Source: Cenarchaeum symbiont of Oopsacas minuta
GTDB lineage: Archaea; Thermoproteota; Nitrososphaeria; Nitrososphaerales; Nitrosopumilaceae
DNA length: 64,000 bases
Assembly: GCA_029948415.1 (NCBI GenBank)
Contig: JAJIZT010000002.1
Location: 27,066 to 91,065 of the forward strand
Direction of reading: 5' to 3'
Shown here: one piece after another, positions 45,992 to 53,888 of the stretch
Layout: the number at the start of each line of letters is the position of its first letter
How positions within the stretch are numbered: position 1 is the stretch's first letter
Translations under genes and position numbers: made by a program
The notes under the pieces: model-generated
The model's database searches: none
Seen by the model: only the letters and a program-made list of their open reading frames with translations
Told to the model about the DNA's origin: nothing

Positions 45992-46281
45992 GTATAAGGT
46001 CACTTCATGACTAACAAATTAGTCAATAACACAATCATGTAGATCAAGGATTATCAATAAACAATCCATTTCATGAGTAGACGTCCGACATACAATGAAT
46101 TGAAAGAATGCATGAGAGTTTATACAGAAAAGACATGAAACAATATCAAAAATGATACATCAGATTGATGTACTGGATAAAAAAATACACTTTTCTAGAA
46201 TCGGCTTGCATATTACGAAAATCCCACGGTAAGAACGTCTTTGGAGAGGTGTTTCGTATTGTTTAATATCTTACCTCATAC
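45992..46281. mobile_element. 290-bp non-autonomous derivative of the IS66-like A/B/C element
   Basis: The left ~235 bp match the transposase 5' end region in reverse orientation to copies A-C. They include GACTAACAAATTAGTC, the hairpin palindrome, and the start MSRRPTYNELKECMRVYTEK. The last ~55 bp match the other end (GTAAGAACGTCTTTGGAGAG ... ACCTCATAC). About 1.1 kb of interior is deleted, leaving both ends: a MITE-like element that an active relative could mobilise. The left terminus is somewhat degenerate (GTATAAGGTCAC). Confidence 0.8.
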
Positions 46282-46292
46282 AGTGATTAAAT

Positions 46293-46388
46293 ATGAAAAA
46301 ATGTCCATATTGTTCTAGCACGAATATAAGAAATCGTAAGGATGATCCTTTGTTATGGGATTGTTTTGATTGTCATATTACATGGTAG
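46293..46388 (+). CDS. 31-residue zinc-ribbon mini-protein
   Basis: An ATG 12 bases beyond the MITE end opens MKKCPYCSSTNIRNRKDDPL followed by LWDCFDCHITW and a stop. Two CxxC knuckles spaced by about 18 residues form a minimal zinc ribbon. It could be a stand-alone gene or the leftover start of a longer one. It precedes two Lrp-like genes on the same strand. Confidence 0.5.
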   Translation: MKKCPYCSSTNIRNRKDDPLLWDCFDCHITW

Positions 46389-46477
46389 ATGGTTTGATAC
46401 AAGATCACTATTCATGTACCGATAAGTTGAGCCAAAATGAGCAAGAGTTTTTATTTATCGTCGTGTTATAGATTATC

Positions 46478-46717
46478 GTGAGGGCAATATGTCTTATTAC
46501 AACAAAACCAGGTAAAATTGATTCAACTATCGAATTGATAAAAAAGAAACGAAAGATAAAGAAAGATATTGCTATTGTAACAGGTAGGGCAGATATTTGT
46601 GTATTTCTCAAAGGAACTCTAGATGAAATAAATTCCACAGTTATCAACTATAAACAAATCAAAGATATTTCATCTACAGAAACTCTTGTAGAAATAGAGG
46701 TTGATTTAGGATGGTAA
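46478..46717 (+). CDS. Lrp/AsnC ligand-binding (RAM) domain protein, first copy
   Basis: 79 residues from a GTG start, with the stand-alone RAM pattern: AICLITTKPGKIDSTIELIK, DIAIVTGRADICVFLKGTLD and a final STETLVEIEV. Such proteins bind amino acids or act as accessory subunits of Lrp-type regulators; no helix-turn-helix is present. A TTTTTATTTATC box is about 25 bases before the GTG, pointing to a leaderless transcript. It overlaps the next gene by 7 bases. Confidence 0.75.
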   Translation: MRAICLITTKPGKIDSTIELIKKKRKIKKDIAIVTGRADICVFLKGTLDEINSTVINYKQIKDISSTETLVEIEVDLGW

Positions 46718-46935
46718 AGGCAATAATTTTAGTAAAATCATCAAAAAAATTAATTGCTGCCAAACTAGGCAAAATTGATCAAATATTTGAGTCATTTCCA
46801 GTTAGTGGTCAATTTGATGCAGTAGTTAGAGTAGATGTTGAAGATCTGATCAAAATAAAAGAAATTGCCACAGAGATACAAAAGATGGTTGGCGTCGAAC
46901 GTACAGAAACAATGATCGAGGTTAATTCTAATTGA
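46711..46935 (+). CDS. Lrp/AsnC ligand-binding (RAM) domain protein, second copy
   Basis: 74 residues, same fold: KAIILVKSSKKLIAAKLGKI, VSGQFDAVVRVDVEDLIKIK and VGVERTETMIEV. It overlaps the previous gene, so the two probably form a heteromeric pair that arose by duplication. No DNA-binding domain. Confidence 0.72.
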   Translation: MVKAIILVKSSKKLIAAKLGKIDQIFESFPVSGQFDAVVRVDVEDLIKIKEIATEIQKMVGVERTETMIEVNSN

Positions 46936-46978
46936 AATTATTAGTTACACTTAATTTTACGCGTGTGATGTTATAATC

Positions 46979-47395
46979 ATGCATATAACACGTCTTGGTA
47001 ATGTAATACTAGCTGTTAAAGATTTAGACAAAGCCGTAGAATTTTATCATGATGTAATAGGTTTACCAATAAAAAATCAACGTAGGACTTGGGTAGATTT
47101 AGGAACGACAGGTGCACTCATTAGTTTACATCCTGCATCACTTACAGCAGAACATGTTGGAAGTTCTATCGATAATGGTATTACCATTGGATTTACTGTT
47201 GGAGATGTGACATCTGCTGTTGAAGAAATACGATCAAAAAACATACCCATACTTCGAGATGTAATAGAACGTGATGCAGGAAAAAACGCAATAATACAAG
47301 ATCCAGATGGTTATCTAGTATCACTTTTTGAACCAACGTTCAAAGATGCCGCACAACAAGCAGCAGGCGGATATCATGGATTTACTCCAAGTTAA
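46979..47395 (+). CDS. Glyoxalase/VOC-superfamily protein
   Basis: The 138-residue protein has two beta-alpha-beta-beta-beta modules: ITRLGNVILAVKDLDKAVEF...YHDVIG and ITIGFTVGDVTSAVEEI with DPDGYLVSLFEP at the end (the Glu is a likely metal ligand, with the early His at position 2). It may be a lyase, dioxygenase or isomerase; the substrate is unknown. Last gene before the IS-rich block. Confidence 0.78.
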   Translation: MHITRLGNVILAVKDLDKAVEFYHDVIGLPIKNQRRTWVDLGTTGALISLHPASLTAEHVGSSIDNGITIGFTVGDVTSAVEEIRSKNIPILRDVIERDAGKNAIIQDPDGYLVSLFEPTFKDAAQQAAGGYHGFTPS

Positions 47396-47601
47396 CAATA
47401 ACAAATGTCATAACTATTTAGAGTTTTGAGGTAATCGGCTCTGTCCATGAATAGGAGAATTCACCAATAATTCCAACACATTTACCTACAATCACATCCA
47501 AATTAGCGATATCAAAATCACTCAAACCATCAAAATGCACAAATCTAGATTTTTGAGAATAACCAAGGCTAGAGATGAATCCAACATCTGTTACATCAGA
47601 G

Positions 47602-48486
47602 TTAGTTCGTTGCCAATACGTGAAGATTATGACACAAGACGAAAAAGCCCAATTCAATTCTCTGTGTATCAAGCTTGCGTGCACTCAAGGTACCAGATAG
47701 TCTTCTTTTCATAGATGAAAACGTAGATTCTACATTACTACGTTTGCGATATATTTTCAAGAATCCTTGTAAATCATCACGATGCCATCGGAGCATCCTG
47801 CCCATTGCATCAAATCCTTTTACACGAACACCTTTTTTTGGCATTATTACAGGAATATATCCACCATCTTCAATGAGTGTGCATATAGTATGTGAAAGAT
47901 ATGCTGCATCAAGTATTACATATCCTGAACCTTGTGGTATCTTTTTACACATTTGTTCAAATACAGGTACATCATGACGTCTTCCATCAGTAACCATATG
48001 TGATACAATTATCCCATTTTTTGCTCTCACAATGTGTAGTTTACGATAATCACGCCTAGAACTAAGACCATTTTTTGCATCCAACCATGTACGTTGACCG
48101 TTTATTGCAACTCCAGTAGAATCACCATACAAAGCACCTTTCATACCAGGTCTACTGATGGAATTTATCATCCATGTGATAAATTCTTCTCGAATTTTAC
48201 AAAAAGATGCATGTAATGCAGATCTTGAAGGTACTTTTTTTAAGTAGAGGGATTCTAGTAATTGTGGTGAGTCTTTTAGATAATCTACAAGCTTATCGAA
48301 TGACATCTGATTCATTGTCTTAAAGACAAGACAGGTTGCCGTTCCGATGGGGTCAAAGCCATGTTGTCCTAACGGACTTTGGGTCCATGGCTTTATCCCT
48401 TGTTTTCTTGCTTTCATAGATACTCTGATCAACATCTCTCGTGATCTATCGAATTCTCCTTTTCGTCTGTGCTTTGATAATTTCAT
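47602..48486 (-). CDS. DDE transposase of IS-1 (IS4/IS5-type)
   Basis: 294 residues, apparently intact. The three catalytic positions are visible: GALYGDSTGVAING (Asp), GSGYVILDAAYLSH (Asp) and YRKRSNVESTFSSMKRRLSG (Glu in the Y-x(2)-R-x(3)-E type motif). An N-terminal helical region comes before them (GFDPIGTATCLVFKTMNQMS). About 150 non-coding bases lie between its stop and the left end. The element's right end is now 1.3 kb away because of IS-2, though both ends remain intact. Confidence 0.85.
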   Translation of the reverse strand: MKLSKHRRKGEFDRSREMLIRVSMKARKQGIKPWTQSPLGQHGFDPIGTATCLVFKTMNQMSFDKLVDYLKDSPQLLESLYLKKVPSRSALHASFCKIREEFITWMINSISRPGMKGALYGDSTGVAINGQRTWLDAKNGLSSRRDYRKLHIVRAKNGIIVSHMVTDGRRHDVPVFEQMCKKIPQGSGYVILDAAYLSHTICTLIEDGGYIPVIMPKKGVRVKGFDAMGRMLRWHRDDLQGFLKIYRKRSNVESTFSSMKRRLSGTLSARKLDTQRIELGFFVLCHNLHVLATN

Positions 48487-48563
48487 TAAAATTGATTTGA
48501 TCTACTGATCAAAAGCTTTTTCGGTCGTATGAAGCCATGATCTAAAAGTGTTATGGCGAATTT

Positions 48564-49787
48564 TACTTAGTTGCATAACCTGCCTAAATACCATATAGAC
48601 AGAATTCAAACCTAAACAAATAGATCACACCATGATTATGGGTTATTGATGAAAATAACCCACATCAGGAATGATCCACGTTGAATACGATGGTATTGTT
48701 TACTGTACGGATTTTATCTGACATGTGTGTAATCAGGAGGTTCTGCATACATGGCTGATAGCAAATACGTCAAATGGGGCACGCATCTAACCATTCAAAA
48801 ATCCAAATCTTGGAAAAAACAAGTAAATAAAGGAAAGAATGGAAGGCGATTTGAGTATTCTGATAAACTATTTGAGAGTCTTGCAATAATCAAAACATAC
48901 ACGGGTATCTCATATAGAGCGTGTCAAGGAATTGTACAGACTGCTCTAGGTTCAAATGCTCCAGATCATACCACAATATGTCGCAGAATAAATGCACTAA
49001 AAATAAATACACCTGAAAGTCCATCTGATCAGTTAAAAGATATCTATCTTGCAATAGATGGTAGTGGCATAAAACTAAATGAGCGTGGTGAATGGATACG
49101 TGACAAATGGAAGATACGGCGTGGATTTATCAAGATACATTTTCTCATAAATGTTAAAACTCGTAAAATTGTCTCTTTTACAGTTACCACAGAGGAGAAA
49201 ACAGACAGCTCGCAATTCTCTATCTTGTTAAAGGCAGCATCCAAGATAGCTGCGAACAAATGCAATATCGTATTGTATGGAGATGGTGCGTATGATACAA
49301 ACGCCAATTTTAACCGCTGCCAAAAGCTTGGCATTAAACCTGCGATAAAGGTTCGATCAAATTCTGCACTTCATGCTGGTCGTTATGCACGTAACGATGC
49401 GGTCCGTGAGCAGCTTGGAGGAGATAAAGCATCTTGCATTTACTCCAAATGATGCAATGTTAAAAAACCAAGCAGAGTGGAAAAAACGTGTTAAATATGG
49501 TCAACGTTGGATAATTGAGGTAGTGTTTTCTGCATTTAAGAGAGTATTTGGGGATTCTGTCATGTCAAGAAAATGGGATCACATTGTGCAAGAGCTTCGA
49601 TTAAAGGTATGGGTTTACAACATGTTTTGTGATGCGGGTTTGAGTACACCTTGATGAGAAAACGCGTATCTATCTAACTATTATTCTTATTTTGTACCGT
49701 ATTGTTTATTTTCATTGTATTATTGTACTTTGGTGACACATTTTTGCTGGTATGAGTTAAGGCGATCAAAAGTTGTGCAACTAAGTA
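48564..49787. mobile_element. IS5-like insertion sequence (IS-2) nested in IS-1
   Basis: 1224 bp with 16-bp inverted ends (TACTTAGTTGCATAAC and, inverted, TACTTAGTTGCACAAC). It is flanked by the 9-bp duplication GGCGAATTT (48555-48563 and 49788-49796). Removing it with one duplicate restores IS-1 exactly. Confidence 0.88.
48751..49654 (+). pseudogene. DDE transposase of IS-2 with one +1 frame change
   Basis: The first frame runs from 48751 to about 49430, with LAIDGSGIKLNERGEW (Asp) and CNIVLYGDGAYDTNANF (Asp). The second continues from about 49432 to 49654 with HLAFTPNDAMLKNQAEWKKR and RWIIEVVFSAFKRVFGDSV (Glu). One base change near GGAGATAAAG separates them. It is either a disabling indel or a +1 programmed shift of the kind some IS families use. 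A truncated relative lies at 50853-51428. Confidence 0.8.
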
Positions 49788-49938
49788 GGCGAATTTTTGG
49801 TGCTATTCATGGACAGAGCCGAGGTAATCTGACCATCTGATCCAATATTTTTCATCATCACATTTTTGGATCAGGTGCATAATACAAAAAATCGTTCATG
49901 AATAATGAAAAGATAGAACACATTTGTCCTAACCATAT

Positions 49939-50836
49939 GTGCCCAAGAGATCAAAGAATTCAGATGGTTGTCTAAATGACAAATCCAAGTCTAAAAGAAA
50001 GACCCAAAATGCAAACAAAAACACTAGGGCTGTTAGGAGCAAGTCCATGTTCGTTGGAGTTGACGTGCACAAGGTATTTCTTCATATAGCAATGGTTGAT
50101 AACAAAGGCAAAGTAATCTTAAATGTGCGAATTGTAAACCAACACGCAGACATTAAGAAATTTTTCCAAACAAGCGTACAAAAGAATGCAAAGATCGTGA
50201 TGGAATCATCATCTGTTTGGTATGGGTTATTTCGATACATGACCGACAGATTGGATCTGGACGTCATTCTTTCAAATCCATACCAGACAAAAGCTATTGC
50301 TGCATCCACTAAAAAGACAGACAAGGTTGATGCACAAATCCTAGCAAACTTGTTGCGTGGAGGACATATCAACAAATGTTACGTGCCAAACAAAAAGATC
50401 GTTGCGCAAAGGCAGCTGATCTGATACAGGCACAAGCTGGTTCAAGCAAGAACGTCCATGATACATGGAATATTGCTCCAAAAAGGAATCAAGATTCCTG
50501 GACGTACATTTTCCTACAAATATGTAGCAAGCCTCAAGACCATAAAGGACTATAGGGTAAACGGCTTTCTTGCATCCATACACCTTTACGATCAGAAAAT
50601 AACAGATGCCAACATGCTGATCTACAAGTGCACGTACAAGCAGATATGCTGAGATACTCAAGACGATTCCTGGAATTGTCGATTTTACAGCTTTGACGAT
50701 TGCATCAGAGATTGATAGTATTGAAAGATTTTCAGATCCTGAAAAACTCAAATCATACGCAGGACTTGTTCCATCAGTCTGCAGACGTGGTACATCATGG
50801 CCACATAACATAGTAGGATGTTACGATGGGTTTTAG
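49939..50836 (+). pseudogene. IS110-type (DEDD) transposase, broken and C-terminally short
   Basis: A GTG start gives MPKRSKNSDGCLNDKSKSKR. The DEDD domain follows: FVGVDVHKVFLHIAMVD (Asp), KIVMESSSVWYGLF (Glu) and KTDKVDAQILANLLRGG (Asp pair). After about 50420 the frame is lost, and the remaining Transposase_20-like part (ILKTIPGIVDFTALTIASEI, KSYAGLVPSVCRRGT) appears in other frames until about 50836. The element end is ACCATATGTGC, as at 24445 and, inverted, 53744. Confidence 0.8.
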
Positions 50837-50852
50837 TAGAATCAATCCGCTC

Positions 50853-51428
50853 TCATGTGTTGCATGCACCAAAAAATAATATTTTATAAAAGACTTGCAA
50901 TAGTTTTGGAAATTGTGAGAGCTCTCCAGTGTGTTCATCAGTGATGGTCATTGCTATGATTTTTTTATCATCTGCGTTTACTGCCAGAGTTATTCTGATA
51001 AATCCAAGACGGATATTCCATTTTACGCGTCTCCAGTCTCCACCTTTACCACCTTTGAACCCACTGCCATCAAATGCTACGTTTATTTTTTCTACATTAC
51101 CTGTTAATGAGTTTGAAAATGTAAATACACCATCGTCTTCATTATATCCTACATTAATGACAGATATTCTTCTCCATAGTTGAACAAAACCTATAGAAAA
51201 TTCTTCCTGTATTGATTTTGCTAGCAGGCCATCCATTTGTCTGTATCCAAGACCAAATAATGATCTTAGGAATACCATCTGAAGTATCAAAGATTGTGGG
51301 CATGTGAAAGGTTTGCCATTTTTGTTTTTATTCATGTTTTTAATCTCTGCATACAATTCATCGTGGTTTGAATCTAGAACTAGCTGTTTGCCTTGATTAA
51401 TGTATTTTCTGTCTTTGATGTATGCCAA
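50853..51428 (-). pseudogene. Truncated IS5-like transposase, relative of IS-2
   Basis: 191 residues covering only the N-terminal half: FTCPQSLILQMVFLRSLFGL, VEKINVAFDGSGFKGGKGGD (first Asp) and LGFIRITLAVNADDKKIIAM. The second Asp and the Glu are missing because the frame ends against the IS110 remnant. The open frame continues a few codons above 51428, so the true start may be farther up. Confidence 0.75.
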
Positions 51429-51557
51429 TAACTGTGATGAGTTATTACTGATCTTTTTGTCTTTCGGTAGTCTAAGTATTCTAGGCGGGGTTATGAAACA
51501 AAGTCAACTATACCAAAGAATAATATACTTTATTAATAAAAAAACATCAAGTTCAAA

Positions 51558-52412
51558 ATGAACAATGTATATAAAATTAAAATTGGAATTATTCTTGTAT
51601 TTTCTGGATTTATTACTTCAATAGTTGTAGATGGATATGTTTCAGGAATCTCATATTTAGGGGAACTTCTATTTTTAATTTGGATTATGTCATTATTGAT
51701 AATATTTGTGGGTTATAAAAAAAATAATGCAGACAAAAAAGATATGAGGTCAGATATTAAACAATACGGATCACCTCTCAAAAAAGTTAACAACAATTTT
51801 TCAGATATGAAATTTATTGCAATTATGATAATTTTGGTTATATTAATGACGATCTCACTTTTTTATATGTTTAACGAAATTAAATTTCAACTTGGTTTGA
51901 CCGATGAACAAAAACTATCTAGGGAAAAATCATATCAGGCAGAAATATCAAAGAAAGCTGAACATGTCAGGCAAATAAAAAATGAACGTATTAGTTTTCC
52001 TATCACTAGTGAGGTTTACAAAATATTATCTGATGATGAACTCAAAGATAAATTAGCTAATCATTTAGCATGGTACCGTGGTACTGATAGTGTTGGAGAT
52101 GGATTAAATGATGTTATAAAGAATGTATTAAAAAGAAGTTGCGGAATATCAAATGCAGGTATGGAACGAGTGAATGGTCATATCAAGTCCTATTATACTA
52201 TTAAAATTAAAGAGATACAGGGAGTAAAATATGCAGAAATAGTGGTATTCCCAGAGTTTGAGAGGAATAATGATGAATTTCAAGAATTTAGTATTGAAAG
52301 CTTGTGTGTGGCATTAACACAGTTTACATTTATGACTAATCTAGAAACTGGCGAAATTAATCGTAAATATGGGGATAAAAACGCCAAAATAGTTTTAGAT
52401 AGATTGATGTAG
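51558..52412 (+). CDS. Two-helix membrane protein of unknown function with an embedded IS end
   Basis: 284 residues. Two transmembrane segments open it (GIILVFSGFITSIVV and LGELLFLIWIMSLLIIFVG). A cytoplasmic-type loop, KKDMRSDIKQYGSPLKK (about residues 62-78), is encoded by DNA that matches the IS66-like A/B/C left end. A third helix follows (FIAIMIILVILMTISLFYM), then a soluble domain of about 175 residues with a helical linker (EKSYQAEISKKAEHVRQIKN). No family is recognised. TTATTAATA lies about 24 bases before the ATG. Very AT-rich, like the defence genes further on. Confidence 0.6.
   Translation: MNNVYKIKIGIILVFSGFITSIVVDGYVSGISYLGELLFLIWIMSLLIIFVGYKKNNADKKDMRSDIKQYGSPLKKVNNNFSDMKFIAIMIILVILMTISLFYMFNEIKFQLGLTDEQKLSREKSYQAEISKKAEHVRQIKNERISFPITSEVYKILSDDELKDKLANHLAWYRGTDSVGDGLNDVIKNVLKRSCGISNAGMERVNGHIKSYYTIKIKEIQGVKYAEIVVFPEFERNNDEFQEFSIESLCVALTQFTFMTNLETGEINRKYGDKNAKIVLDRLM
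51742..51785 (+). repeat. IS66-like A/B/C left-end sequence inside a coding gene
   Basis: TATGAGGTCAG followed by TATTAAACAATACGGA and ACCTCT matches the first ~44 bases of copies A-C with about five differences. It is in frame with the membrane-protein gene and contains no stop. Confidence 0.75.
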
Positions 52413-52629
52413 ATAGGCATACAAATATTTCCAAAATTGTAGATTATGGTATATTTGATAGACTTTTGACCTCATTAGACCTTTATGCATATCCATGTGC
52501 TATCTTTATAAACAATTCTAGCATTTTTCGTTAATCCCGCATAGCTTTCGCTAGGTGTGTACTTTCCGTTTCTAAAGAATTATCCATACGAGGTTTACCC
52601 TCACAACCTTTCTTCATCCAATCGTTAGA

Positions 52630-53744
52630 TCATGCCGCAGTTATTAATCGGAGTTTAATCTCCAATGCATAAGACGCGGTTGCGAATCTAACTGTAATAG
52701 CTTTCAAACTTATCTTTAACATCCAGTATATGACACGTAACATCTTTGATGCAGTGGCTACTGTGGCCTTGCCCGTGCCTTTTTTTCTTGCGAGTCTTTT
52801 GTAAAACCGTGTGACATTGCTTTTTGGTGCACACCTTACATGTGTGCGGACCGCTTCACTCAAAACCCACCTCATCATTCTGCTGCCTCTTTTTGTTATA
52901 CTGCCATGCTTTACCATATCTGCAGAATTGCGTACACTTAACCAAACCTGCATACGAGTACAAACGGTGAGAATCTCCTCACATCATCAATCTCTACCAA
53001 AGCACTGTAATCACCAATTCCTGGAATTGTCTTTAGCAATTGGATCTGTTTATTAGATCTTGTAATTTGGTATATCCTTTTGTTTGTTTTTGCAATGAGT
53101 CTATCATACGAGCAGATGGTCATCAATTCTGTAATCACCTATGAAATGAAGCGATTCGTTGTACTTGAGTAAATGTTGTACCTGCAATCTTTATCCCCTC
53201 TTGTATCCATGTATGGCATTTTTTTCACTCGTTCTCATCTGTACACTCCAATGTCTATGTCGTACAAGGTGGCCTCCATTCCACTACAATTTTTGTTGGA
53301 ACATGGCACAATGCAATATATCCGCCACGGTAAAGGTCTGCAAGTATCATTGCGTCAACCTTGTCAGTTTTTTTCTTGGATGATGCAATTGCCTTTGTCT
53401 GGTATGGGTTCGAGAGAGATACATCCAGCTTTAGATCTTTTGTCATGAACATAAACAAGCCATACCAAACAGATGATGATACATTTTGCACTCTTTGGGA
53501 CATTTTTTAAGAAAAACTTTTTCACCTCATCGTTGTCTCTATCGACTCTCTCGTTAAAGACAATTTTACCTTTTTTGTCCATCATTGCAACCTGAAGAAA
53601 CTCCTTGTGGACGTCAATACCAACGTACATGTAGGATCTGTCAAAATACGGTAATGATTTTGTTTGTTTTTTAGTTTTGTAATGACCAGATCTCTTTTTG
53701 TTCTTATTCTTACAACCTTCTAAAGTCCTAGTTTTTCTGTGCAC
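52630..53744 (-). pseudogene. IS110-type transposase, second lineage, frameshifted
   Basis: It starts at 53744 (MHRKTRTLEGCKNKNKKRSG). The DEDD part has YVGIDVHKEFLQVAMMD (Asp) and, after a frame change, SSSVWYGLFMFM and KKTDKVDAMILADLYRGGY. The Transposase_20 part follows in further frames (LLKTIPGIGDYSALVEIDDV; then KHGSITKRGSRMMRWVLSEA to 52630). At least three frame breaks. It is only moderately similar to the copy at 49939, so a different IS110 species. The 217 bases from 52413 to 52629 between its end and the membrane-protein gene are probably the non-coding end of this IS. Confidence 0.8.
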
Positions 53745-53752
53745 ATATGGTT

Positions 53753-53838
53753 ATTGAATTAATTTTCAAAATTGATGGTGTAATTCACGCCTAAAAATTT
53801 AACATTTTCAATTTAAAATTTGATTGTGCATAAGGTCT
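53753..53838. repeat. Second copy of the 26664-26762 MITE-like sequence
   Basis: 86 bases, nearly identical to the right 86 bases of the element at 26664 and in the same orientation. It ends AAGGTCTA and lacks the left end where the IS110 element begins. Confidence 0.75.
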
Positions 53839-53888
53839 ACTATTTGAGATTAACTAACATCAGATCATCGGCATAATGACATATAAAA

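Larger units (their letters stand above)
47437..49820. mobile_element. IS4/IS5-type insertion sequence (IS-1), interrupted by IS-2
   Basis: It has perfect 18-bp inverted ends, GGCTCTGTCCATGAATAG and CTATTCATGGACAGAGCC. It is flanked by a perfect 9-bp direct duplication GAGGTAATC (47428-47436 and 49821-49829). Without the inner element (48564-49787 plus its 9-bp duplication) it would be about 1.15 kb, a normal IS size. A decayed copy of its left part lies at 62418-62690. Confidence 0.9.
47409..49930. repeat. Relic of the left end of IS66-like element D, split by a nested insertion
   Basis: The segments 47409-47436 and 49821-49930 together reproduce about 135 bp of the left end of element D (TAACTATTTAGAGTTTTGAG, then GACCATCTGATCCAATATTT and onward). 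The two halves are separated by the nested IS pair and share the duplicated GAGGTAATC. It ends where the IS110 element starts. Confidence 0.82.
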
